Source of the DNA: Methylobacterium oryzihabitans
GTDB lineage: Bacteria > Pseudomonadota > Alphaproteobacteria > Rhizobiales > Beijerinckiaceae
NCBI RefSeq assembly: GCF_004004555.2
Contig: NZ_SACP01000006.1
Span: 124,001 to 188,000 of the forward strand
Reading direction: 5' to 3'
Length of the DNA: 64,000 bases
Shown: in pieces, positions 26,313 through 35,755 of the stretch
Position numbering within the stretch: the stretch's first letter is position 1
Layout: every line of letters starts with the position of its first letter
Notes under the pieces: generated by a model
The model's input: only the letters and a program-made list of their open reading frames with translations
The model's database searches: none
What the model was told of the DNA's origin: nothing
Position numbers and translations under genes: made by a program

Positions 26313-27603
26313 CGCCGCCGCCGCGGCGGCCGATCTGCACGCCCTGTTCGCCCGCCTCTGCGCCTGCGGCGCGACCCCGGCGGGCGGCGTCACCCGCCTG
26401 TGCGCCAGCCCGGAGGACGGCGCCGCCCGCGCTGTCCTCGCCGGCTTCCTGCGCGAGGCCGGGGCGGCGATCCGCACCGACGCGGTCGGCAACCAGTTCG
26501 GGATTTTTTCCCTCGCCGGGGCCGCCGGCGCGCCCCTGGTGATGCTGGGCTCGCACCTCGACAGCCAGCCGCGGGCCGGCCGCTTCGACGGCACCTACGG
26601 GGTCGCGGCAGCGGCGGCGGTCGGGGCGGACCTGATGCGGGCGCGCCGGGCCGGAGCCGCCTTCGACGCCGATCTCTGCGTCGTGAACTGGACCAACGAG
26701 GAGGGCGCACGGTTCCGCCCGAGCCTGCTCGGCAGCGGGGTCTATGCCGGGCATCACGCCGCCGCGGCGGCGCTGGAGTGCCGGGACGATGCCGGGACCA
26801 GCCTGGGCGAGGCGCTCTCCGCGATCGGGGCGCTCGGGACCGACGCGCCGCCGCCGCTGCCGGCCTGCTACCTCGAATTGCACGTCGAGCAGGGCACGCG
26901 GCTGGAGGAGGCCGGGGCGACGATCGGCGTCGTCGCGCGCAACTGGGGCGCGGCCAAGATCGAGGTCGTGTTCACCGGCGAGCAGGCCCATACCGGCCCG
27001 ACCCGGATGGGGCGGCGCCGCGACGCCCTGGTCGCCGCCGCCGCGCTCATCACCGCGGTCCGGGCGCTGGCCGACGACTGGCCCGACCGCGTCCACACCT
27101 CGGTCGGCCGCCTGCTGGTCGCGCCGAACTCCGCCAACGTGGTGCCGGCCGAGGCGGTGCTGTCGGTCGAGATCCGCTCGGGCGAGGACGACCTCCTCGC
27201 CGCCGCCACCGCCCGGGCCGAGGCCGCGATCGCCGCCGCCGCGGCGGGGGCCGGCGTCGCCGTCGATGTGCGCTCCCGCTCGCTGCGCCCGATCCGGCCG
27301 CTGCCCGGGGCGGTCTGCGACCTCGCCGCCGCCTGCGCCGAGGCGGAGGGGTTGCCGAGCCTGCGCATGGACACGGTGGCGGGGCACGATGCCATCAGCC
27401 TCCTCGGCCTGTGCCCGACCGGCCTGATCTTCGTGCCGAGCCGCGACGGCGTCGCCCACAACGAGGCCGAGTTCACTGCCGAGGCCGACCTCGAGGCCGG
27501 CCTGCGCGTGGCCCTGCGGGCGGCGGCGCGGCTGTGCCGGGCCGGGGGCGATCCGGTGCGGGCCTTGCATCGCGCCGGCGACCCGAGCGGAGACCCGCGA
27601 TGA
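26287..27603 (+). CDS. M20-family N-carbamoylase / allantoate amidohydrolase-like hydrolase
   Basis: This 438-residue dinuclear metal hydrolase belongs to the hydantoinase/carbamoylase branch of M20. Motifs: GSHLDSQPRAGRFDG, WTNEEGARFRP, ELHVEQG, GEQAHTGPTRMGRRRDA, and a final AGHDA with GVAHNEAEF. These enzymes cleave N-carbamoyl amino acids, ureidoglycine-type compounds or allantoate, releasing ammonia and CO2. It overlaps the DeoR gene and its stop overlaps the next start. The substrate is not known. Confidence 0.9.
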   Translation: MTSPSSVPDAAAAAADLHALFARLCACGATPAGGVTRLCASPEDGAARAVLAGFLREAGAAIRTDAVGNQFGIFSLAGAAGAPLVMLGSHLDSQPRAGRFDGTYGVAAAAAVGADLMRARRAGAAFDADLCVVNWTNEEGARFRPSLLGSGVYAGHHAAAAALECRDDAGTSLGEALSAIGALGTDAPPPLPACYLELHVEQGTRLEEAGATIGVVARNWGAAKIEVVFTGEQAHTGPTRMGRRRDALVAAAALITAVRALADDWPDRVHTSVGRLLVAPNSANVVPAEAVLSVEIRSGEDDLLAAATARAEAAIAAAAAGAGVAVDVRSRSLRPIRPLPGAVCDLAAACAEAEGLPSLRMDTVAGHDAISLLGLCPTGLIFVPSRDGVAHNEAEFTAEADLEAGLRVALRAAARLCRAGGDPVRALHRAGDPSGDPR

Positions 27604-28550
27604 ACCCTGACGGACCCGGCCCCACCGCCCTCGACCGGCGCGTCGCGGCCGTGCTCGCCGGCCGGCCGGACTGGCTCGCCCGCGGCCCGGCCTGGACGCT
27701 CGCGGCCGCGCCGCTGGCCTCGCCGACCCACCGCGCCACCGCCTCGGACTGCGTGCGGGTGACCTTCGAGACCGGCGACCCGGTCTTCCTCAAGATCCGC
27801 CACGCCGACATGGCCGCCGACGTCGTTCCGCACGCCGCCGCCGCCGCCCGCCGCGCCGGGGATCTCGGGGTCGGGCCGGCGGTCGTGCTGGACGAGGACG
27901 GCGTGCTCGGCCTCGCCGACCTGCCGGCGCCCTGGCGCGAGGCCCGCGTCGGCGACCTCCAGGATCCGGACCTGCTGGGGCAGGCCCTCGACGCCAAGCG
28001 GCGCCTGCATGCCGCAGGACCCATCGGCGCCGGCTTCTGCCCGTTCGCCCGCATCGAGAACCTCGCCGCCGAGGCGCGGGCCGTCGGGGCGCCGCTGCCC
28101 GACGACACCGGGCGCCTCGTCGCCGCGACCGGCCTGATCCGCGAGGCGGTGGCGGCCGCAGGGGTCGACCGCGCCTTCTGCCACCACGACGGCATCGCCT
28201 CGAACGTGATGATCGGCGGCGGGGGCGTGCGGCTCGTCGACTTCGACCTCGCCGGCGACGGCGACCCGTGGTTCGACGTCGGGGCGCTGCTCAACGAGAC
28301 CTGCCTGTTCGAGGACCAGCGCCGCGCCGGCATCGAGCGGTACGCCGGCCGCTGCGAGGAGCGCCTCTACAACCGCTGCCGCCTCTACGGCGCCGTCGAC
28401 GACGTGATGTGGGGGCTGTGGGGCGTGGTGCGGGCGGTAACCTCCGCCCGCACCGGCATCGAGTTCTACAAGTACGGCACCTGGCGGCTCCTGCACGCCC
28501 GCACCACGCTGGGCGCGCGGGAGTGCGAGGCGTGGCTGCGGAACCTGTGA
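27600..28550 (+). CDS. Phosphotransferase-fold kinase (APH/choline kinase type), first of two
   Basis: This 316-residue kinase-like protein has the APH-type active site: CHHDGIASNVMI (H-x-D-x4-N) near residue 198 and LVDFDLAGDGDPWFDVG (D-F-D) near 212. It likely phosphorylates a hydroxyl on a small molecule. The C-terminus (YKYGTWRLLHARTTLG, ending WLRNL) resembles that of the next gene, so the two are tandem paralogues. Its start overlaps the previous stop (ATGA). Confidence 0.82.
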   Translation: MNPDGPGPTALDRRVAAVLAGRPDWLARGPAWTLAAAPLASPTHRATASDCVRVTFETGDPVFLKIRHADMAADVVPHAAAAARRAGDLGVGPAVVLDEDGVLGLADLPAPWREARVGDLQDPDLLGQALDAKRRLHAAGPIGAGFCPFARIENLAAEARAVGAPLPDDTGRLVAATGLIREAVAAAGVDRAFCHHDGIASNVMIGGGGVRLVDFDLAGDGDPWFDVGALLNETCLFEDQRRAGIERYAGRCEERLYNRCRLYGAVDDVMWGLWGVVRAVTSARTGIEFYKYGTWRLLHARTTLGARECEAWLRNL

Positions 28551-28569
28551 CCGGCGTGGGAGATCTGGC

Positions 28570-29508
28570 GTGACGTGGACGTCCCTCGGCGATGCCGACA
28601 CCGACAGCGAGCGGGCCCTCGAAGCCATCCTGGCCCGGGTTCCGGCGTGGCGGGGCCGGGCGCTTCGCTACCGCCCGGTGCCGGGCGGGATCAGCAACAC
28701 CAACTGGCGCATCGCGGTCGACGGCGAGCCCGACTGCTTCCTGAAGGTCCCGGGCCGCGGCACTGAGATGTTCATCGCCCGCGACGCCGCCAACGACGCC
28801 AGCCGGCGCGCCCAGGCGTGCGGCTTCGGCGTCCCGGTGATCGACTACCTGCCCGAGGACGGGGTCGAGATCTTCGCCTTCGCCGAGGGTTTTCGCGCCT
28901 CCTCGAACCTCGACTTCCTGCGCCCGGCCGTGCGCCGCAACGCCGTCACGGCCCTGCGGGCCTTCAACGATTCGGCCCCGCTCGGGCTCACCAAGACGAT
29001 CTTCGACATGATCGACGAGCATGTCGAGCAGGTCCGCGCGGTCGGCGGCCGGCTGCCGGCCGATCAGGCCCACCTGATGCGCGGCTACGCCGAGGCCAGG
29101 GCGGCGCTGACCGCCGCGGGCCTCGACCTCGTGCCGTGCATGAACGACACGCTCGCCGGCAACTTCCTCATCGACGAGGCCGACCGGGTGCTGCTGGTCG
29201 ACTTCGAATACGCCTCGAACAACGAGCGCGCCTACGAGCTCGCCCTGTGGTTCGACGAGATGGCGTTTCCGGAGGCGGTCGAGCGCGAGATGATCGAGAC
29301 CTATTTCGGCCGCTGGACCCCGGCCCTCGACGCCCGCATCCAGGTGCTGAAGGCCCTCGGCGACCTCAAATGGGCGACCTGGGCGACGATCCAGGAGGCG
29401 GTCTCGACCCTCGACTTCGACTACTACAAGTACGGCTCGTGGAAGCACCAGCGCGCCCGCACGCTGTTCCACCATCCCGACTGGCCGGCGTGGCTGCGGC
29501 GGCTGTGA
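28570..29508 (+). CDS. Phosphotransferase-fold kinase (APH/choline kinase type), second of two
   Basis: This 312-residue paralogue of the previous gene starts with GTG. The N-terminal GGISNTNWRI is the glycine-rich ATP loop of choline/ethanolamine kinase-like proteins. The catalytic segment reads CMNDTLAGNFLI where family members normally have C-H-N-D; the Asp is kept but the His is Met. The second metal motif is VDFEYASNNERAYELA, like choline kinase. The C-terminus repeats YKYGSWKHQRARTLFH. It is the last gene of the operon. Substrates may be amino alcohols or hydroxy amino acids. Confidence 0.82.
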   Translation: MTWTSLGDADTDSERALEAILARVPAWRGRALRYRPVPGGISNTNWRIAVDGEPDCFLKVPGRGTEMFIARDAANDASRRAQACGFGVPVIDYLPEDGVEIFAFAEGFRASSNLDFLRPAVRRNAVTALRAFNDSAPLGLTKTIFDMIDEHVEQVRAVGGRLPADQAHLMRGYAEARAALTAAGLDLVPCMNDTLAGNFLIDEADRVLLVDFEYASNNERAYELALWFDEMAFPEAVEREMIETYFGRWTPALDARIQVLKALGDLKWATWATIQEAVSTLDFDYYKYGSWKHQRARTLFHHPDWPAWLRRL

Positions 29509-29515
29509 GCAAGGC

Positions 29516-30388
29516 TCAAGGTCCCGCCGCCGCGCCCTCGTCCTTCAGCGCCGCCAGCCCCTCGCGGTAGGTCGGGTAGGCGAGGGCGACGCCGAGTTCC
29601 GCCTTGATGCGGGCATTCCGGACCCGCTTGTTCTCGCCGTAGAAGCTGCGCGCCATCGGGCTGAGCGGCGCCGACTCGAAATCGACCTCCGGCGGCAGCG
29701 GCAGCCCGGCGAGCCCCGCCGCGTGGGCGGTGACGTCCTGGGGCGGCGCCGGCTCGTCGTCGGTGACGTTGTAGACCGCGCCGGGATGCGGCCGGTCGAG
29801 GGAGGCGGCGAGCGTCGCCGCGATGTCGGCGACGTGGATGCGGTTGAACACCTGCCCGGCCTTGACGATGCGCTGCGAGCGTCCCTCGCGCAGCTTGACG
29901 AACGGGTTGCGGCCCGGGCCGTAGATCCCCGACAGGCGGAAGACCTGCACCGCCTTGCCGGTGCGCCGGCCGAAATCCAGCCACGCCTCCTCGACCGCGA
30001 CCCGGTCGCGGGTGCGCTGGTGCGTCGGGGCCGGCGGCGTCGCCTCGTCGATCCAGGCGCCGCCCTGGTCGCCGTAGACGCCGATGGTCGAGAGGTAGCC
30101 GATCCACCGCGCCGGGCCCGCCGCCAGCGCGTCGGCGTAGCGGACGAGCGCCGGGTCGCCGCCGTCGTCGGGGGGGATCGACACCAGCACCGCGTCGCTC
30201 GCCGCGAGGTCGTCGGCGATGCGCGGATCGGCCTCCCCGGGGGAGAACAGACGCATCGTCACGCCGTCCGGCGCCTCGCCCGTCCGCTCCGTGCCGCGGG
30301 TGGTGGCGACGACCCGGCCGAACCGGGCGCGCTCGCGCGCGACGAAGCACCGGGCGGTGAAGCCGAGGCCGAAGACGAACAGATTCAT
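29516..30388 (-). CDS. NAD(P)-dependent epimerase/dehydratase-like protein (YeeZ-like)
   Basis: This 290-residue protein has an extended-SDR Rossmann start FVFGLGFTARCF and the downstream signature YLSTIGVYGD, with the active-site Tyr region GVYGD, and NRIHVADIAA. It resembles YeeZ-type proteins of unknown function rather than a sugar epimerase. ATG 30388 was chosen because the Rossmann strand starts there. It is tail to tail with the kinase gene (7 bp apart). Confidence 0.8.
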   Translation of the reverse strand: MNLFVFGLGFTARCFVARERARFGRVVATTRGTERTGEAPDGVTMRLFSPGEADPRIADDLAASDAVLVSIPPDDGGDPALVRYADALAAGPARWIGYLSTIGVYGDQGGAWIDEATPPAPTHQRTRDRVAVEEAWLDFGRRTGKAVQVFRLSGIYGPGRNPFVKLREGRSQRIVKAGQVFNRIHVADIAATLAASLDRPHPGAVYNVTDDEPAPPQDVTAHAAGLAGLPLPPEVDFESAPLSPMARSFYGENKRVRNARIKAELGVALAYPTYREGLAALKDEGAAAGP

Positions 30389-30503
30389 GCGCGGGACCCT
30401 GCACGGCGGCGAGGCGGAGGCTCCGCCGACGGTGCGGGCCGACCTTCCTCTACGCATCATTGACCGCGATGGCCACCGTCGCCGCGCGATGCCCGTGCGC
30501 CGG

Positions 30504-31124
30504 TCAGACGAGCGCGACCCGCCACAGCGCCAGCGCCGCCGAGCCGACGAGGCCGGCCGCCAGCGAGCGGCGCAGCCACGGCCCCGACCGCATCGGCACC
30601 GCCCGTCGGGCGAAGCGCACGCAGGCGATGCCGACGAGGCTGAACCACGCGGCGGCCATCAGGAACACCGTGACGCAGGCGAGCGCCGGGCCGGAGCCGA
30701 GCCCGGAGCCGGGATGACCGAGGAAGTAGCCGGCGAAGAACGACACCGTGATCGGGTTGGAGGCCGCCGCCAGCAATCCGGGCAGGAAACTGCCCCGGCC
30801 GGGCCCGGCGGGATCGGCCCGTCCGGTTCCGGCGTCCGGTTCGCTGAGGATCTGGAGCGCCATCCGGACCAGCAGGCAGGCGAACAGGCCGGTGCCGGCC
30901 CATTGCATCATCCGTCCGTCCGGCAGCAGGGCGGCGCAGCCGGCGGCGAGCGCCGTCGCCAGGGCGGCGCCGCAGCCGATGCCGAGCGCGGTGCAGACCG
31001 TGCGTCCGGTCGAGGCCGACAGGCTGCTGCGCAGGACCACCAGGAGGTTCGGACCGGGCACCGCCAGGACCAAGGCATAGGACGCCGCGAGGGGCGCCAG
31101 GAAGGCGGGCAGGGGGTCGGGCAT
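30504..31124 (-). CDS. LysE-family amino acid/metabolite exporter
   Basis: This 206-residue inner-membrane protein has six likely helices and the family start ASYALVLAVPGPNLLVVLRSS, with the Pro-Gly-Pro-Asn motif. A late NPITVSFFAGY is also typical. Family members export amino acids or homoserine lactone-like compounds. ATG 31124 is preceded by 684 bp of non-coding DNA. No LysR-type regulator, often found next to lysE, is present. Confidence 0.85.
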   Translation of the reverse strand: MPDPLPAFLAPLAASYALVLAVPGPNLLVVLRSSLSASTGRTVCTALGIGCGAALATALAAGCAALLPDGRMMQWAGTGLFACLLVRMALQILSEPDAGTGRADPAGPGRGSFLPGLLAAASNPITVSFFAGYFLGHPGSGLGSGPALACVTVFLMAAAWFSLVGIACVRFARRAVPMRSGPWLRRSLAAGLVGSAALALWRVALV

Positions 31125-31808
31125 CGGGTGGACCGGTACGGGAACAGCGCGCCCGAGATGTCGCGAAAATCCTCCTGAGCGCTTCCTGCAATCGAATGAG
31201 GCGAACGAGATTTCGCGCAATTCCCGCATCGGCGGCGGTGGCGGAACCTCGTAGGCCCCCTTCGCCGAAACGGTCACCGTTTCGGCGGCGAAAATGATGC
31301 AGGAACAAGGACGTCGGCAGAGTTGCCCCATGCCGCTCTGCTGACGTCCGGCAGGCCGGCCCGGACTCCGTGGACCGGTGCGTCCGCTCCCCCGGGACGT
31401 GCGGGGGCGCACGTCACCGGCCCCGTTCACGGCGACGTGACCAGCGGCCGGTTCCGGTCGGCCCGCACCCTCGGCCTCGTTCGGGCCGGCGTGCCCGGCG
31501 CCGGTGCCCGTCCGCTCGCCTCAGCCGGGTTATGGCGGACGCGGTGGCCGGATCCGGCCGGCCGTTGAGAATCCTGGCGTTTCGCCCGGCATCAGGCGGG
31601 AGGCGCCGGCGGCCGGACGCCGCGACTGTGGCGATTCGGACACGATCAACCCGGCCCGGACCCCTGCCACGGCCGAGCCTGCCCGCCGCCACAATCTGGC
31701 CTGCTCCTCATGGAGTCTTAACTGCACTTCGACAGGGTTCCGGCATTCGGACGACCCGTTCCTCCGGCCCCCTTCCTCCCCTTCGTCACGGTGCAAGAGC
31801 TTCCCACC
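31125..31808. other. Intergenic region between lysE-like and L,D-transpeptidase genes
   Basis: This is a 684-bp divergent gap. No reading frame looks conserved. A near-perfect palindrome lies at 31263-31287. The promoters of both genes must be here, but I could not identify clear -35/-10 boxes. Confidence 0.5.
31263..31287. promoter_or_regulatory. 25-bp palindrome upstream of lysE-like gene
   Basis: Arms CGCCGAAACGGT and ACCGTTTCGGCG of 12 bp each are perfect and separated by one base. The site lies about 140 bp upstream of the exporter start. The form fits an operator for a dimeric regulator, or a hairpin; no T-tract follows, so a terminator is less likely. Confidence 0.5.
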
Positions 31809-33098
31809 ATGCTGTCTCGCGCTCCCCTCTCCGGTCCGCTCGGCCTGGCGCTGCTGGCCTCTCTCGCCCTGCCGGCCCTCGCTCAGGATCGCGGCGGCAG
31901 CCTCGCCCAGGCCGAGTGGGCGCAGAACTACGATTCCGCCTCGACGATGCGGGTCCAGCGCTCCAACACCCCGATCCTGTCGCCCCAGACCCTGGCTGCG
32001 ACCGAGCAGATGATCGAGCGCTACCGCGACATCGTCGGCCGCGGCGGCTGGCAGGCGGTGAACGGCGCCGACCGCCTGCGCGTCGGCGTGCGCAGCCCGG
32101 CGGTCGCGGCCCTGCGCCAGCGCCTGATCGTCTCGGGCGACCTCGACCCGGCCGCCGGCTCCTCGCCGGTCTACGATTCCTACGTCGAGGCGGGCGTGCG
32201 CCGCTTCCAGGCCCGGCACGGCCTCAACCAGACCGGGTCGATGAACATCACCACCGTGCAGGCGATGAACGTCCCGGCGGACGTGCGCCTGCGCCAGCTC
32301 GAGCTGAACGCGGTCCGGCTGCGCTCCTACTCGGGCAACCTCGGCGAGCGCTACGTCATCGTCAACATCCCGGCCGCTTTGGTCGAGACGGTCGAGAACG
32401 ACCACGTCGCGACCCGCCACGCCGCCGGCGTCGGCAAGATCGACCGCCAGTCGCCGATCATGAACGCCAAGATCCAGGAGGTGAACTTCAATCCCTACTG
32501 GACCGTGCCGGCCTCGATCATCAAGAAGGACCTGATCCCGAAGATGCAGAAGGATCCGTCCTACCTGACGGACAACAAGATCCGCATCTTCAGCGGCGAC
32601 CGCGAGATCCCGCCCAACCAGGTCAACTGGAACTCCGACGAGGCGACCCGCTACCGCTTCCGCCAGGATCCGGGCGTCGACCTGAACTCGATGGGCTTCG
32701 TGCGGATCAACATCCCGAACCCGCACGGCGTCTACATGCACGACACGCCGGCCAAGGGCATCTTCGGCGACGACTTCCGCTTCGTGTCGTCGGGCTGCGT
32801 CCGCGTGCAGAACGTGCGCGACTACGTGTCGTGGATCCTCCAGGGCACGCCGCAGAGCAACCCGGAGACGATCGAGGCGATCATCCAGGGCGGCCAGCGG
32901 GTCGATGCCCGTCCGGTGGCGCCGATCCCGGTCTACTGGACCTACATCACCGCGTGGTCGACCCCGGACGGCCTCGTGCAGTTCCGCGACGACATCTACA
33001 AGCGCGACGGCGTCGGCGCCCCGACCGCCGCGATGACCGCCGCGGCCGCCGGCCCGCGCAACTTCAACCCCGACGCCGACGACGACCAGACCAACTGA
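31809..33098 (+). CDS. L,D-transpeptidase (YkuD domain) with peptidoglycan-binding domain
   Basis: This 429-residue periplasmic enzyme makes 3-3 crosslinks in peptidoglycan or attaches proteins to it. A Sec signal (LALLASLALPALAQ) is followed by a peptidoglycan-binding repeat (about 90-160: VAALRQRLIVSG, RFQARHGLNQTGSMN) and a YkuD catalytic domain (about 180-345) with His311 (MHDTPAKG) and Cys330 (SSGCVRV). I chose ATG 31809 over a GTG 18 bp upstream because it gives a normal signal peptide. A strong hairpin terminator follows at 33193. Imperfect 18-bp tandem repeats start just after the stop. Confidence 0.93.
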   Translation: MLSRAPLSGPLGLALLASLALPALAQDRGGSLAQAEWAQNYDSASTMRVQRSNTPILSPQTLAATEQMIERYRDIVGRGGWQAVNGADRLRVGVRSPAVAALRQRLIVSGDLDPAAGSSPVYDSYVEAGVRRFQARHGLNQTGSMNITTVQAMNVPADVRLRQLELNAVRLRSYSGNLGERYVIVNIPAALVETVENDHVATRHAAGVGKIDRQSPIMNAKIQEVNFNPYWTVPASIIKKDLIPKMQKDPSYLTDNKIRIFSGDREIPPNQVNWNSDEATRYRFRQDPGVDLNSMGFVRINIPNPHGVYMHDTPAKGIFGDDFRFVSSGCVRVQNVRDYVSWILQGTPQSNPETIEAIIQGGQRVDARPVAPIPVYWTYITAWSTPDGLVQFRDDIYKRDGVGAPTAAMTAAAAGPRNFNPDADDDQTN

Positions 33099-33104
33099 TC
33101 CTCG

Positions 33105-33188
33105 CGATCCGGCGGATCGCCACGATCCGGCGATTGCCGCGATCCCGCGGATCGCCGCGATCCGTTGGAACGCCGCGATCGCGACCCT
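33105..33188. repeat. Imperfect 17-18 bp tandem repeat after the L,D-transpeptidase gene
   Basis: Four and a half units of the type CGATCCGGCGGATCGCCA run from 33105 to 33186. The units begin CGATCC or CGATCG and end GCC, and differ at two to six bases. The array starts 6 bp past the stop codon and lies directly before the terminator. Confidence 0.65.
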
Positions 33189-33192
33189 GACA

Positions 33193-33220
33193 GCGGCCCG
33201 GGCCCGTGCCCGGGCCGCTT
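33193..33220 (+). terminator. Hairpin terminator after the L,D-transpeptidase gene
   Basis: A perfect 11-bp stem GCGGCCCGGGC / GCCCGGGCCGC with loop CCGT is followed by TTCGCGTT, a short T-rich tail. It separates the transpeptidase from slyX. Confidence 0.6.
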
Positions 33221-33250
33221 CGCGTTGACGGAAGACCCGAGGTGTCGACG

Positions 33251-33460
33251 ATGTCCCAGCCCGACGACCGCCTCGATGCGCTTGAGGCCCGGATCGCCCA
33301 CCAGGACTCGGTGATCGAGGACCTGAACCGGGTGGTCACCCAGCAATGGAGCGCCATCGACGCGCTGACGCGGCACGTCGCCGCCCTGCGCGAGCGCCTG
33401 CGCGAGATGGCCGAGCGTCCCGCCGGGACCGGCGAGGAGCCGCCGCCGCCGCACTACTGA
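33251..33460 (+). CDS. slyX: SlyX family protein
   Basis: This 69-residue protein is one long amphipathic helix (DRLDALEARIAHQDSVIEDL, then a Trp-bearing middle), the SlyX pattern that forms a coiled coil. The Pro-rich tail PPPPHY at the end is also typical. Its function is unknown; in E. coli it was found with SlyD. ATG 33251 was chosen at the start of homology; a GTG 9 bp upstream is in frame. Confidence 0.85.
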   Translation: MSQPDDRLDALEARIAHQDSVIEDLNRVVTQQWSAIDALTRHVAALRERLREMAERPAGTGEEPPPPHY

Positions 33461-33715
33461 TCCGCGAGCACAAGTTTTTCTGACGGTGTCTTCATTTTTT
33501 CTGAAGCGCCAACGACTTGACGCAAGTCTGACTGAATCTTACCTCTGAGGTCGAGGCCCGGTCCACTTGCACCGTCGCCGCGGACGGTGCTGCGGCCGGG
33601 AATCGGCGGCATTGGCCTGCCCGGCGACCGCGTGTAGAAGCCTGCCGAACCCGAAAAACCTCCGAACCGCGCCGACGATCCGTCCGGGCGGTCCTGATCA
33701 ACTCCCGAGGCCATC

Positions 33716-35014
<1,299 letters not shown>

Positions 35015-35017
<3 letters not shown>

Positions 35018-35122
35018 TACGATTTCCGGACCCTCGTTCCGGAAATCGTATCACCAGCCCGCGCGGCACCTGAGCGAATCCGAAATCCGCATCGCGAAGC
35101 GATCTTTCGGATTTCGTATGAT
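35015..35122 (+). repeat. Dispersed TGATACG two-hairpin repeat, copy B
   Basis: It starts on the glyA stop codon. The first stem, TGATACGATTTCCGGA / TCCGGAAATCGTATCA, is perfect but differs from copy A at two positions on each arm, so the changes are compensatory. The small TGGAGCC insert is absent. It probably terminates glyA transcription. Confidence 0.85.
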
Positions 35123-35230
35123 CCCCTACATCGGGGGCGTCAGGGCCCGGTCCCGGTTTCCCGGGGCCGGGCCCTTCCCGTTCGCGGCGCCTCCCGGTCC
35201 TCGGGACCGCCTTGAGGAGATGGCCGGCCG

Positions 35231-35755
35231 ATGCGGTGCCCCTATTGCGGCGGCCTCGCCACCCAGGTGAAGGATTCGCGCCCGAGCGACGACAGCTCGG
35301 CGATCCGCCGGCGCCGGGTCTGCGAGGATTGCGGCGGCCGCTTCACCACCTTCGAGCGGGTGCAGTTGCGCGAGCTGACCGTGGTCAAGCGGTCGGGCCG
35401 CCGCGTGCCGTTCGACCGCGACAAGCTCCAGCGCTCGGTCGACATCGCGCTGCGCAAGCGCCCGGTCGAGCCCGAGCGGGTCGAGCGCCTCGTCAGCGGC
35501 ATCACCCGCCAGCTTGAGAGCGGCGGCGACGGCGAGGTGACGAGCGAGGCGATCGGCGAGGCGGTGATGGAGGCGCTCAAGGGCCTCGACGACGTCGCCT
35601 ACGTGCGCTTCGCCTCGGTCTACAAGAACTTCCGCGAGGCCCGCGACTTCGAGGAATGGGTCGGCCGGCTCGCCGCCGGGCAGGCCGAGACCGCCGGGCC
35701 GGCGCAGGCCGTCCCCGACGAGCCGGCCCCGCGCCGCGCCCGGGGCCGGGCGTGA
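35231..35755 (+). CDS. nrdR: Transcriptional regulator NrdR
   Basis: This 174-residue repressor of ribonucleotide reductase genes has the N-terminal zinc ribbon (MRCPYCGG and CEDCGGRF) and an ATP-cone domain (about 49-139: [20 protein letters not shown], ending FASVYKNF). The tail after residue 150 is Pro/Ala-rich. Its stop overlaps the ribD start (GTGA), so nrdR-ribD-ribE form one unit, as in many alphaproteobacteria. Confidence 0.95.
   Translation: MRCPYCGGLATQVKDSRPSDDSSAIRRRRVCEDCGGRFTTFERVQLRELTVVKRSGRRVPFDRDKLQRSVDIALRKRPVEPERVERLVSGITRQLESGGDGEVTSEAIGEAVMEALKGLDDVAYVRFASVYKNFREARDFEEWVGRLAAGQAETAGPAQAVPDEPAPRRARGRA

Noticed and set aside
30504..31430. The LysE-like frame extended upstream to 31430
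   Set aside because: The extra 102 residues have no hydrophobic helix or conservation pattern. The family starts at 31124.
33517..33545. A TTGACG box upstream of glyA as a sigma-70 promoter
   Set aside because: The -35 fits, but 17 bp downstream only TACCTC is found, a poor -10. I did not list it.
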